The position numbers and the translations under genes were made by a program. 64,000 bases of DNA, from contig CM074705.1 of the NCBI GenBank assembly GCA_037367355.1, forward strand, positions 434,001 through 498,000, read 5' to 3'. Origin of the DNA: Neoscytalidium dimidiatum. Its lineage: Eukaryota > Ascomycota > Dothideomycetes > Botryosphaeriales > Botryosphaeriaceae. The notes beneath the pieces are model-generated. The model searched no databases. It was not told where the DNA came from and saw nothing but the letters and a program-made list of their open reading frames with translations. Below, piece after piece: positions 46,534 through 58,070 of the stretch (positions are counted from its first letter, which is position 1; each line of letters begins with the position of its first letter).

Positions 46534-47822
46534 GGTGGGTGGGGTGCGACTGCGTAAAGGGATGTGAGCGTCGCGAGGAATTGATGGGCGGGCGGTGGCT
46601 GAGGGGGGAGAGAGAGAGTGAGGAGATGGGAGAGAAAGAGATAGAGAGAGGTGTTGGGATTGGGGGGCGCGCGAGCAGGCGCGACGGCGGGCCCAAGCTC
46701 CTTGTTTACCTTTCCGCGCCGGAATTACGTCAACCTTGTCTCGCGCCTGTTTCTGCGATGCTTGAGGAGTTGAATTGGGTAATTTTCCTTTCCGATGGTG
46801 CGTTGGATTCGTTGCTCGTCGAATCTGACGGAGAGTGATGGTTTCGTAGGATTATTTCCCTGAGAGCGTGCGCGCCCCCGCATCTGTGGAAGCGATTATC
46901 GCCTGACGAGCTTTTTTTTGCAACCTGGCCACAAATCACGGATTTCAAGTGGGAAGTAAGCTTGTTTCGCTTCAATTTCATATACGTTTCATTTAGTCTG
47001 AAGTATTCGCAATCCTAATGTAAGCGCTCGCTCGACATATCCGTATCCGGACACTTTCGAGCCGAGCGGATGGCCTTATTATCGCGGCGACTTTCAGCTG
47101 TCTGGCGCTGACAGATCCTCCGCACAGTGATGCAGATACGAGTCCTGCATGAGCCAGCGCGATAGACTTTCTGGGAATTATCAGTGATGTTTTTGGTCTT
47201 ATGGATTTGACGTTCCATCCAGCCACCTAATGTGAAAGATTCGTATTCAGACTGGCTGCTACACTTTCATTGAAGCAAGCTTATCGACAGGTATTTATTT
47301 TTAATTTCTAATATTTATTAATAGTCAGCTCTTTTATGATCAAAAGCCCGCGCGGTCAGCCGCTTTGTATCGAGACGTAGAGAAGAAGTTATTGCAGGAG
47401 CAGGTTCGTCCAATGAACAATGTTTCAAGGGTACTGGACCATCACAAGTATCACTCCATTGCTCCTGAAAGAAGGCCCATACGACTACTCAGCTTTGAAG
47501 CTTCAACGTGAACAGACGCATCCTAATGTGTCGGTATAATGCCATAACGCTTTTGTAATAACATGTATTGGGAAAGTCCTGCCATGATGGAGGTAAGAGC
47601 TGGGGATTCAGGGAATGCCGTTTACGCGGGCGAGGTCTTCCAAGCACGCTTCAAGTTCCTAAATCACGTGTTGATCGAATGCCAACTGCAGGGCTGTGCT
47701 CTTCAGGTCGCGTTCCTGGTTGCTGACGCCAGACTCGAGTTTATTGCACCTTCACACCGCAATACTATAGTGAGTACCCAAGGCTTTCGCCGCCTCATTC
47801 TGGCCGGTGGGTCTTAGTGCTT
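46534..47822. other. intergenic, EVE-gene promoter side
   Basis: GC-rich and purine-rich (GA repeats at about 46600-46655) next to the EVE gene, then AT-rich from about 46.9 kb with an extreme AT patch near 47290-47340. A short open frame at 47563-47817 (+) shows no domain and is not called. Confidence 0.5.
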
Positions 47823-48618
47823 CTACAACTCGGCGAATTCCTGATCATACTTGACCATGTTAATTGGGCTGGATATGAACAGCTTTTCGACTGCGAGTGC
47901 AAGAAGAATTACACCCAATGCAAATATTTGGTAGCTGTGGACACACTTTGATACCAGCGATTTGGTAGGAGGCTTGGCGTGAGGCGGATATCCTCGCTTG
48001 TCCACCGCGCTTGCTCATCCAACCACGGTGATATGTAGAGCTGCAGAAGAGAAAGGGCTAAAACGCATGCTAGCCGAAATTGACGGTATGGGTATTTCCT
48101 TAGCTCTTCCAGAGCAGAGTGTGAGCTTTCAATTGATATCATTTGCGCAAGCGACCACGTAAACGCTTCGAAATTGCTCTCGTAGCTTAAGACGCGTAGC
48201 CCATGAGGACCTATTGAGAGGGCATTGTTTCCTATATGTCGTTCGCACTCAATGTGTGCACAAACCACTCAATAGCTCTGAGGCTTGTATAGACGTTGGG
48301 GATGTATAAGTCTCGAATGGTGTGCTCTCTGTTGTAGAACAACTGGACGCAGTGTCCGAGCTATGGCGAGGCTTGTTCTATGATATCGCCGTCCACACCA
48401 TTCAGGCCATCTTCTTCGCGGTGGAACACGTTATTGTAACGACAGTTGAGCCATGTCCCCCTGTGAAGAATGACGCTGCAATCCTGAGGTGACCCCTCGA
48501 AATTGACAATTGATTCTCTGTCAAGTTTGGGCAGTAGAGCCAGGTACATCTCATGGCCGATACAGATGCATTCTGCCCACGCCGCGGATATCGCGCCGTA
48601 GGTCTTTTTTGTAACCAT
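47823..48618 (-). pseudogene. decayed DUF7580-type gene (fungal incompatibility-associated family)
   Basis: Three adjacent minus-strand fragments in three different frames read like successive parts of one DUF7580 domain. The first (48618-48361) has TYGAISAAWAECICIGHEMYL, like the LYEALSSAW-C-C-H start of the family. The second (48268-47909) has LACVLALSLLQLYISPWLDE and SEDIRL, matching the LAVILASSVLQLYxTPWL block. The third (48005-47823) has IFALGVILLALAVEKLF, like the FALGILLLELCFG block. Then a stop ends it before the usual C-terminal CL motif region. Frameshifts and stops make it non-functional unless several very short introns are hidden here. Family assignment rests on motif memory, not a search. 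Confidence 0.5.
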
Positions 48619-49673
48619 CTTATATGGTCTTTACCGTTTGCACTCAGAGATTGTGCAATTGTCGCCGCCGAACACCTTCATGCAGTCTCTACACTTCCAG
48701 AACCGCTTTTGAACATGCCCTCGTGCACCTGGTCCCTTCTGACAGCAGCAACGGTGTGAGACTCACTCTACTACAGCAGTCTATAGCAGAAACTGCACTC
48801 TGGCAGGAACAGGAAGGGCGTACCAAAATAGACGTGCTGATGTGCAGCACGCAGAAATCTTGGACCCCCATAAAGGCGCATGCCATTTAATCACACGCGG
48901 CTTTGACGTTTGCATAGTGTTATTTAAAACACACATACTGAAGAACAAGCTATAGAATCTTCAATTAGACCATCACATCAATGAGTGAAACTCGTCGTGA
49001 TCACCATTACCTCATACCATTCTAATCTATCTTTTCCCACTTCTCACAGCGATCGCGGCAGCTCCGGATGTAAACTGACAAGGGGCCGGCCAAGATCTTC
49101 CGCATAGCTTAAAGGACCACGGACCTCCGCTGACACCTTGCAACGGGATGCGCCAAGCACCTCGCTGAGCTGGCCTTATCCCTTTTACCTTTACTCCGCT
49201 CTGCCCAGCTATCACGGCAAATATCCCCTTTCTTGGCCTTCTACATCCGCAGATAGCAGTTGATCTTGGCGGAACGGACAACCATGCGAGGAGACGAGGC
49301 ACAAGAAGAAAGAACTCACAATGCTGCCACGAACCAAGCAAAACCTTACGCATCGGTCCTGGCAAAATAAACTTCCCGGCCACCAAGTCGACAACGACAA
49401 TTGCGCCGAACATTGCAGAATCACACCTGCGTTTGTGAATCATATACGTGTTCATCCAGAGGAGAAGCTGTGCAGTGAACCCTTCAAAAATGCAGGCGTG
49501 CCCGTTCCCTCCTCCGTATGCGATGTCCAATCGCCTCCTGGCAGAGCCAATGCATCCAGGGGGGATAAGCTCAAACCATCGTGCTCCCTCTCCGTGTAGC
49601 GACAGCCGAAGTCATCCTCGGTGCTCTTCCCCCAGCCTTCGCCGGTGAGCGCGTCCGCAACCGCACGCCACCC
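48619..49673. other. intergenic, promoter side of the M3 peptidase
   Basis: 1.05 kb. The left part may include more of the decayed gene; no supported frame. The frame of the peptidase stays open upstream to 49581 but has no earlier ATG. Confidence 0.5.
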
Positions 49674-52092
49674 ATGGCCGTCCCACAGCAGCTCATCCCC
49701 AAGCGCGTCCGGCGCACCAGCAAGCTCGCCTTCCTCGCCTGGGGCGCCGCGCTCGTCGTCGCCCTGTACGGCGAAGCGACGTACGTCTTTTCGCACCTGT
49801 ACGCACCGCAGCCCTCGACCGAACGCCCCGCGCCCGGCGCGGCGGCAGCAGCATCGCGCGTCCGGCAGCCGCCTCAACCACCGCCGCTCTTCAACGGGAC
49901 CGCCGAGTCGATCGGGGCCAACATGCGGGCCCTCATCGACAGCGACAGGCGCTTCGTGGACGACCTCGTCGCGCGCATCGGCCCCTCGGACGCGACCTTC
50001 GCCAACGTGCTCCTCCCCTCCGCGCAGAACGCCAACCTCCTCTCGCGGACCGGCCCGATCCTGGGCTTCTACGCGGCCGTCTCCGCCAGCAAGCCCGTCC
50101 GCGACGCCTCCGACGCCGCCTCGCGCGCCTACGACGAGTACGCCGTCGAGGCGTCCATGCGGCAGGACTACTTCGCGCTGGTCGCCGCGATCCGCAACAA
50201 CGCCACCGACCGCTCGCTCCTGGACGCCGAGTCCGCGCGCCTGCTCGACTGCACGTACCAGGACCACCTCGACAACGGGCTCGGGCTGCGCGAGGGCGGC
50301 CCGGAGCGCCGCCGCTACCGCAACATCTCCGCGACGCTGGACGCGCTGGCGACGGACTTCGCGCGCAATCTGAACGAGGACAACGGCTCGATCTGGCTCT
50401 CGCGCGAGGAGCTGGCCGGTGCGCCGCCGGACCTGTACGGCGGGTGGGAGAAGGGGACGGGGGGCGAGAACGCGGGCAAGTTCCGGCTGGTGCTGCGCAA
50501 TCCGGAGGAGCGGATCGCGCTGCAGCAGGTGCGCGACGGAGAGGTCAGGAGGAGGATTTTGGTGGCGCGCGAGAACTCGACGCCGGAGAACGTGCCGCTG
50601 TTCGAGCGCGCGGTCGAGCTGCGGGATGAGGGGGCGAGGTTGTTGGGGTTTCCGAACCATGCAGCGTTCCGACTGCAGCGGCGGCTGCTGGATGGGCCGG
50701 AGAAGGTGGAGAGGTTCCTGGAGGAGGTGAGGGAGCGGTTAGTGCCGAGGGGACTGGAGGAGATGCGGAATCTGACGGAGGCGAAGAGGGGCGATGGCGA
50801 GCGGAATGAGGGGAATGATATGTTCTTCGCATGGGATCAGAGCTATTATGAGACGAGGTTCCTGGCGGAGGGGTTCGATCTCGATCCAGAGAAGGTGAAG
50901 GAGTATTTTCCGAGCACGGTTATTATTCAGGAGATGCTGCAGATCTACTCGCAGCTGTTTGGACTGCAGTTTGAGGAGGTGAGAGACGCAGACCTGGATG
51001 CGCTGTCGCCGAGCGGGAAAGGAGAAGACATTGTATGGCATCCTGACGTTCAGCTGTTCAGCGTGTGGGACAGCGAGGCCGAGGGCGGCGAGTTCGTCGG
51101 GTACTTGTACCTCGACCTTTTCCCGCGTGACGGTAAGTACGGACACGCGGCCAATTTCAACCTCCAGCCGGGCTTTCTTGATCTCGACAACGACCGCAAG
51201 CGCTATTACCCCGCCACCGCGCTCGTCTGCAACTTTCCGAAGCCGACGGCTGAGAAGCCCAGCCTGATGTCGCACAGTAACGTCGTGACCATCTTCCACG
51301 AGCTGGGCCATGGCATCCACGCGCTCGTGACTCGGACAACATATTCGTATTTCCACGCTAACAACATCGTCTGGGACTTCGTGGAGACGCCCAGTCAGAT
51401 GCTCGAAAATTGGGCGTGGACACCGGCCGTGCTGAAGAATCTCACGCGGCACTATTCTTACCTGTCTGAGGAGTACAAGCAGACGTGGTTGAAAGAGAAC
51501 AACGCGACGGACCCCCAGCAGCCCGTGGAACGTATGCCTGATGAGATGATCAATAACCTGAGCTTGAACAAGAATTATAACATCGGACTGCGCAATCTGC
51601 GTCAGATCGCTTTCGCAACTTTCGACATGACGGTGCATACGCCTGCAACGCATCAAGAGATCGTGGATTTAGACATCACAACCTTTTGGAATCAGAACAT
51701 GAAGAATGTTAGCCTCATGAATTACATGGAAGAGTTGATTCAGGATGAGAGCAAGAAGTGGGCATGGGGACATGGACAAACAACTTTTGGGCATTTGATG
51801 GGCGCATATGACGCTGGGTACTACGGTTACTTGAGGTTAGTTGGTTTGGCCTGGTCGTTTCTTGGTTGGATGTGGTTGCTAATGCCATCGTGTTTGCAGC
51901 TCTAAGGTGTATGCGCAGGACATGTTTTACACCGTCTTCAAGAAAGACCCCTTCAATCCAGAGGAGGGGCGACGGTACAGGCATACACTGCTCGAGAAGG
52001 GGGGTAGCGTGGCGCCGATGAAGCTGATTACGGAGTTCCTTGGCCGCGAACCGAATCAGGATGCGTTCTTCGAAGACATGGGGTTCAGATAA
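49674..52092 (+). CDS. membrane-anchored M3-family zinc oligopeptidase
   Basis: Thimet-oligopeptidase-type metallopeptidase. Exons 49674-51835 and 51900-52092, intron 51836-51899; predicted 784 aa. The zinc site is complete: H542-E543-x-x-H546 in FHELGHGIH and the third ligand E571 in DFVETPSQMLENW. The C-terminal half is typical of the saccharolysin/MepB group. Unusually, residues 9-17 are basic (PKRVRRTSK) and 18-40 form a hydrophobic helix (LAFLAWGAALVVALYG...), a type II signal anchor. Ten N-X-S/T sequons are spread through the sequence, consistent with a lumenal or cell-surface catalytic domain, whereas the classical M3 enzymes are cytosolic or mitochondrial. Start is the first in-frame ATG (CACCCATGG). 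The intron splits a Ser codon in YLSSKVYAQ. Substrate unknown; short peptides are expected from the family. Confidence 0.92.
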
Positions 52093-53882
52093 AAATATGA
52101 TCTCAGAAAGCTGGAGAACGATTTCCTAGGACTTGTTAGTGACTTGAAAATGCGGCTTCCATGGATTGTTAGCCAATCGATTTTTCTGAGCTCGAGACGT
52201 TGTCTGAATATTCCCTGACAGATAGATCGAAGCGGTGAAAGCAGATGCGATCGGGGGCCGGATCTCTATTCGGGTCAGGCGAGAGGGCTGGATGTTGGCA
52301 CAGCCCCCAATTTCGATGTTTGGATGCTGGTAAGGAGATTTTCACCCGAGCTGTTTTAGAGAAAAGGCTAAGCTAGCGCACCGTTGGGGCTTACCAGCAA
52401 TAGAAAGTCCGAATCAAGTAACGACCTTGCGAACCATGGGAAGATCGGCACATCGGGTCCGAGGCTGGGATATCACGATTGTGGCTGAATGAAATGTGGA
52501 GTGTCGTACAGCAGGGATGAATAAAAATGAGTCGAGTGGGACGGTCTGAGATTGGTACAGCCTCCTACGTCGTTCCGCAGCAAGGCGTGAGGGCACAGAG
52601 GGGTTACATGTGCACCTGAGGTCAGCCGGATGGTGTTTGGCCGATCCGACGTGTGGAGCAGAGGGAGCACCAGGCGGCGGGTTGGGAGTGAGATGATTGT
52701 CGTGGGTCTGCGTGATTGCCAGCACAAATGCTGCGGAGGGTGGTGGAACGCAGGGTCTGGTGCATCTGGAGACAGCTTAGACCACCGGATGTGAAACCCA
52801 CGGGCTGCCGAGCTCGTCGGAGAATGGGCAGAGCCGGATCTGGGGTCGACTGAGTTGACTGACTCGGGCAGAGCTCCGCTGGCTGTCGGCTTTGAGACCT
52901 CGCAATTCATGCGCAGAACCTGGCCAATGGGGCCGAGACGGTGTAGGGAGTAGCATAGCATGGCTGCTATAGCACGCTATCGAGCATCCTATAAGCGCTG
53001 TGACAGTGGAGGAGTTGAGCAGCGGGTTTCGGATGGTGAGTGCTCGCGGCAACAAAGCTTGGCCAGCGCAACCGGCGGCTTAGAGAGCTGGTGGGTTGCA
53101 TGCACGACGTTTCCCGCAGACTCCGCAGCGTCCAAATGAGCGAGGCCTGGGAGCCGAATGCGCGGCTCGGAGGGCGGACGAGAGGCGGGAGACAGGAGAT
53201 AGGGGCAGGAATACACGTACCGTGCGCGCGATCTGCTAGCCCCATGGGCAGCACGGAGACTATGACGACATGTGATTCGCTGGGCCGTATCGTTCATGGG
53301 AAGCGTCCGTACAATAGATTGCAGAGCGGCGGCAGGCGGGAGTGGCACAGAGGCCGGGCGGGCGGCGGGCGGCGGGCGGCGCTGCGGGTGGGCGCAGGAG
53401 CCGTGGCTACAGGCCAAGGCCAGGCTGCAGTAATTAGCGCGCGCGCGCGCGCACGGAAACGGAGAGAGATGGTGAGGCAGGGCCGCGGCGCAGGGCGCGA
53501 CTCAGCGGGGCGACGGCGCGCGCTGGCGGATGGGATTGGATAAAAATAGGCTGGGCTGGACCTGACGTGTTTAGCTTGCTCCCACAGTTTGACGCCGTGA
53601 CGCCGTTTCAGCGATGAGCGCGCCAGGCCAAGCAGAAACGACGCAGCCGCCCTCGCACTCTGGCGTGGCCGCCGGCGATCGTCTTGTCCAAGCCACCTGC
53701 CGACACCTCAGCAGCGCGCGCCCAGCCTGCGCCAAGCAACCCAATCACCGCCTCGGCGCATCCCTGGGATATGAGCGCTGCACAGCCCAAGCCCTCGACC
53801 GCGCCCTAGTCCACCCTCAGCCGCCTACTACACCTCTCTCCCGCCCGCAACCCAGCTGTCTCCTCCTCCACGGGTCGCCATC
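52093..53882. other. intergenic between M3 peptidase and PAP2 phosphatase
   Basis: 1.8 kb. It contains a G-quadruplex-type motif (53356-53376), a (GC)8 run (53437-53452) and a TAAAAATA element at about 53540, all upstream of the PAP2 start. No gene recognised. Confidence 0.5.
53437..53452. repeat. (GC)8 dinucleotide run
   Basis: Sixteen alternating G/C bases, a classical Z-DNA-prone tract, 430 bp upstream of the PAP2 start. Confidence 0.8.
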
Positions 53883-55678
53883 ATGGACTCCTGGAAGCAG
53901 CAGAAGCTGCCCTTCTCCAAGAAGCGCCTGTCCAAGACCGTCATCGTCTCGTGAGCCCGCTCCCGCACCCTCCCGCCCGCTGCAGCTTAGGGCTAACTCC
54001 ACGCGCCTCCAGCTACGTCTTCGACTATCTCATTATCATGTACGTCCCGCGCCGCCTCGAAACAACCCTCGCCCGCCACCCGTGCCGCAGCACACGACCT
54101 CCTTCCCAATCCGCTCCTCCGCTAACTCCCCGCCAGCATCCTGATCATCGCCTTCTATGCGCTCGACTCCGTCGAACCCCACCACCAGGAATTCTCTCTG
54201 CGCAACTACACCCTGCAGTACAAATATGCCGTCAAGGAGCGCATCCCCGTCTTCGACCTCTGCATCATCGCCGTCCTGGCCCCCGCCCTCATCATCGCCT
54301 TCTACACCCTCGTCATCGACGGCATCTTCTCGCACAACAAGTCTCAGCCGATGGGCTCGGGCAGGAGGAAGCTGACGGGCAAGTACCGCATGAAGGACAG
54401 GCTTTGGGAGCTGAACTGCGGTGTCCTGGGCCTGATGCTGTCTGTCGGCGCCGCCTTCACCATCACAGGTACGCCCTGTGCGCGTTGTTGCCTTGCTTGC
54501 TGCGGGCTAACGAAAGACAGGCTCCTTGAAGAATGCTGTCGGCAAGCCCCGACCCGACTTGATTGACCGCTGCAAGCCGAACGTCTTCGAAGACCCCCAG
54601 CCTTTCGGCTTGTCGAACCACAGCATCTGCACCCAGACCGACAATGCCATCCTGAAGGACGGCTTCCGTAGCTTCCCTTCCGGTCACAGCAGCAGTATGT
54701 CTCCCTAATCCTGAAATCGCTTGGAATGCGCTGATCAGTGCTTTAGCCGCTTTTGGTGGTTTGTACTACCTCTCCATTTACCTTGCCGGAAAGCTTCACG
54801 TCCTCGATTCCAAGGGAGAGGTTTGGAAGAGTTTCATAGTTATGGTCCCCACGCTTGGCGCAGCCTTGGTCGCCGCCTCCCGAATCATGGACGCCCGCCA
54901 CCATCCGTTCGACGTCCTGTCCGGAAGTCTGCTTGGTATTCTCACCGCCTGGGGATCCTATCGCCAATACTTCCCTCCGGTCACCGAGACTTGGCGCAAG
55001 GGTCGCGCCTATCCCATCCGTAGCTGGGGCAAGGAGCCCGAGATCCCCCCGGAGGCCTACCCCATCAACCACGAGGGCAGGGAGCCGCTTCGGGAGAATT
55101 CTCTGAAGACGATAGACGAAGAACAGCCAATGAGAGGAGCTGAAACAGGTGCGACCAGCACCGCCGACGACGTGGGCGACCCCGGCACCAACGTTTTCAG
55201 ACAACAGATCTCCAATTCCCAGCGCCATCGCCAACAGCTCGCAGCCCAAGCCTACGGAGACGCGCGACCGACCCCCTCTTCAGCCTACACGGCAGATCTG
55301 AACCGAACCCCGACCGCGACCACCTACAACTCCCAGCTCCCCAGCTCGAACCCCTACGCCCCAACCTACGCCGCCCGGCGCCGACGTGGTGATAACTATA
55401 GCTCGTCGTCCTCCGAGGACGAGCCCGACGAGTTCGAGCTCCAGCGCACGTATACCCTGTCCAACCCTCACGCTGGCCAGACCGCCGCCCCCGCCGCCTA
55501 CAACCCGGTCAACGATACCTTCGGCGCTGCCGACACCGCGTACCACGCCCAGACGAGGGGCTTCGCCACGCCGCCGGACGAGGCGGATCTTGGCGCCGGC
55601 ATCTCGAGGAGCCCGCCGCCGCCGCACGTCCCGCCGCACGCGTCCGGATTCGGCTCCGGTAGGGGTGCCGACTATTGA
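53883..55678 (+). CDS. PAP2-family lipid phosphate phosphatase (Dpp1/Lpp1-like)
   Basis: Integral membrane phosphatase acting on phosphatidate, diacylglycerol pyrophosphate or related lipid phosphates. Five exons: 53883-53950, 54013-54039, 54137-54468, 54521-54694, 54747-55678; predicted 510 aa. The three catalytic motifs are present: KNAVGKPRP near residue 146, PSGHSS near 194 and SRIMDARHHPFD near 246, with transmembrane helices between and around them. Exon 2 is only 27 nt, and the PSGHSS motif is cut by the intron at 54695-54746. The last 200 residues are cytosolic and disordered, with Tyr/Pro/Ser-rich sequence and an acidic SSSSEDEPDEFE patch; yeast Dpp1 has no such long tail, but fungal homologues often do. 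Substrate preference cannot be read from sequence. Confidence 0.92.
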
Positions 55679-56518
55679 AAGAGCGAGTTGAGTAAATCTC
55701 TGGGAAGCAGAGGAGATTATTAGGTGATTCGTGAATGTGGGGAGCGAGGTTTGGAGAGGCGATCTTGGAAAAAAAAAATCTTGCTTGCACTTGGATGTGT
55801 GGAATTTATTTTCTTGGGAACAGACCTTTGGATCCATCAAAAAGAGCGATATTTACATCCGGTTGTTCTATTCCATATTGGAAGCGGAGCTTTATCATCA
55901 TATCACGCACACAGACTCTTCACACTTCACACATTTACAGGTGTTGGAGGCGCTGTCTTTTCGCCTTTTTTATTGGGCAGTTGTAGGAGGGATGATTTTG
56001 GTCTCCCTCGCTGGCATATTGGTTCTTCCATCTCTGCCTCTGTATCGGGGGTTCGGTTTCTTCTTTGTCCTTCTTCGGCGGACATATCTTATTGTTCGAG
56101 TTGTATAAGTAGTTGGGCTCCGCGGGGATCGTGGACAATTTGGGCACTTTTTGTTTTGGAGATTGCTTCTTCTTTTATGATGACGAATGAGAAGGTACTT
56201 TACCGTTTTGTGCTTTTTGAGAATTGCGTGTCTGGTTAAGTTGATGCTGCACAGGTTGAGCGCACTTCCGATCAGAAGATCGAAACGAAGGTAAACGTAT
56301 ATGCAAGGAGAACAGACCCTCGCTGGATAATTTGTTATGTGCAGGTTGTCGATCTGGATATGATACATGAGAATGGCGCGGAATCATGGACCTCCATTCA
56401 CGACTGGACCTCGCGCCAAAAACATCCCTCAACGGCACATCCCTCATGCTCGGAAGCGAACCCCCTCCCACTTTGGTCGATTCCACTATCCATCACGCAG
56501 AATGCTACCTCATTTTAT
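55679..56518. other. intergenic
   Basis: 840 bp of T-rich + strand sequence after the PAP2 gene; no gene recognised. Confidence 0.5.
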
Positions 56519-56665
56519 TCAGCAGCCGTAGCTAGCCAAGTCGGCGCAGCAGTCGTCGTATACGGCTCTGTCCGTCCCGGAGTGCCCCGTGCAGCAGGCG
56601 AGGATGGCGGCGGCTAGGGCGAGCATGGCTGCGACAGCGGGGGCGGGGAGGGCGCGGAGCTGCAT
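56519..56665 (-). CDS. small secreted cysteine-rich peptide (candidate)
   Basis: A 48-codon frame. It begins MQLRALPAPAVAAMLALAAA, a typical signal peptide, and continues to a short mature part with paired cysteines (two adjacent Cys near the cleavage site, a second Cys pair later, and a C-terminal Cys). Nearly all third positions are G or C, like the strongly expressed genes here. The ATG context is good (CAAAAATGC). A TATA-like element, CTATAAAGG on the minus strand, lies near 56784-56792, about 120 bp upstream. No family recognised; small secreted cysteine-rich peptides in fungi include effector-like and antimicrobial molecules, but nothing here assigns a role. A further 3' exon cannot be excluded. 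Confidence 0.45.
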   Translation of the reverse strand: MQLRALPAPAVAAMLALAAAILACCTGHSGTDRAVYDDCCADLASYGC

Positions 56666-58070
56666 TTTTGGGAGGCGTGGGTCTTGTGATATTGGTCGAC
56701 GGGCAGTGAAGGCTGCTTGTCCGTGTGGATGTGGAGGGTGTGTGCGTTGGTGCTGGATGATACAGCATGTTTGTCGAGCAGCCTTTATAGTTGCGGCTCT
56801 GCTGCTGGACCAGGGACTAGGGACGGGAAATGGTGACAGGTGGCATACGAGACCTACAGTTGTAGATCTCTGCCCCGGATGCAGTGGGCGGCGCGGCGGT
56901 TTGCCTGAGGCTGAATGCGGGAGGTGTACGCTATGATGCGGTCACGCGCGTATTAAGCTTGTAGGTATAGGCCATTGAGATGTCTCGGGGATGGGACAAG
57001 ACAAAGTAATAATGTGCCGGATTGTATGTTTTCATTAAATATGTCTCTATGAACGACCTTAGAGGCCCTCGGGGTGCTGGGTACGAAATGATGTGGCATT
57101 TGGATTAAGGCTACGGAGGATCCGAAGAAGACTGGCATGACCCCACAATTGACGACTGACAGATCTTTTCCGGGATTCTTGAAAGAGGGATGGTCATGGG
57201 CTGAACTACGGCAAGGCCGGAGCGTGATGTCTCTTAAAGGAGTTCCGGAGGAAGTGCCTGTGGCCGGCCTGAAGGCCCTTCATTTGGTCGTCTTCGGCAG
57301 ATTGACGACAAAATTGTCGGGCTTCGATAATTACGTGTAACTCTACGTAACTCACTTCCGTACCATCGGTGAAGGATTCTTCAACCGCTGGTGTTGCGGT
57401 CCGTGGAAAAGGGAAAGTAAAGTCTAGAAGCACTATATAGCGTTCACTTCTTGCCTGGGCCAACATTATCTTCTGTGTCTATTCCTTTTGAAAAAAAAAA
57501 AAAGAAAGATCAAGGAGTACCTATGGCACTCCTAGCCAATCGGGATAGCATCCAAATGCTCTTTACATGCCATATCGTTGTTCGGTACACACTGATTGTT
57601 ATTTCAAAGTTTTCATTCTTTTCTTCATTGCACAAGTGATGAAACTTCTCTAATATCTTTAAAGATGAATATCACACTTCTCAAGAAGAGTCAATGGTCT
57701 ATCCAATGGGTCTGATCTGGCGCTCTGCGCTACTGGTTTATTGTTTAGCTATCACCAACTGGTGCTTCTTGTTGAACTTCGGAAACAGCGACAGCTCTTC
57801 TTAAATGTGGCCTATGAGACTAGATGTATTCGGAGACTTCGTCATTTCAATGCATTTGCACAACCAGTTCGCTTGAAACATTGTAAACTGAAGTTTATTC
57901 ACGGTAGGAACAGGCTAGATTACTTGCAGCAAATTTAATCTGACAATTCGCAGCCTTTGAAGAGATGTTTCATTCATGATTTCTAGATTAGGATCGTCTA
58001 GACCTAAGGACTCCGAAATAAAGGCTATTCGACTACGCTTCCCTCTAACTCCCGCCATTCCGCAACCAAC
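56666..58070. other. intergenic
   Basis: 1.4 kb. The first 130 bp are the likely promoter of the small peptide gene (TATA-like box at about 56784-56792). The remainder is AT-richer with an A-run at 57490-57502 and no supported gene. Confidence 0.5.

Noticed and set aside
44615..46567. 650-codon open frame on the + strand
   Set aside because: Exactly antisense to the EVE protein's repetitive N-terminus. Its Phe/Ser/Leu-rich translation is the complement of Lys/Glu/Ala codons and has no domain.
47563..47817. 84-codon + frame in AT-rich DNA
   Set aside because: No recognisable motif; likely chance frame beside the decayed DUF7580-like gene.
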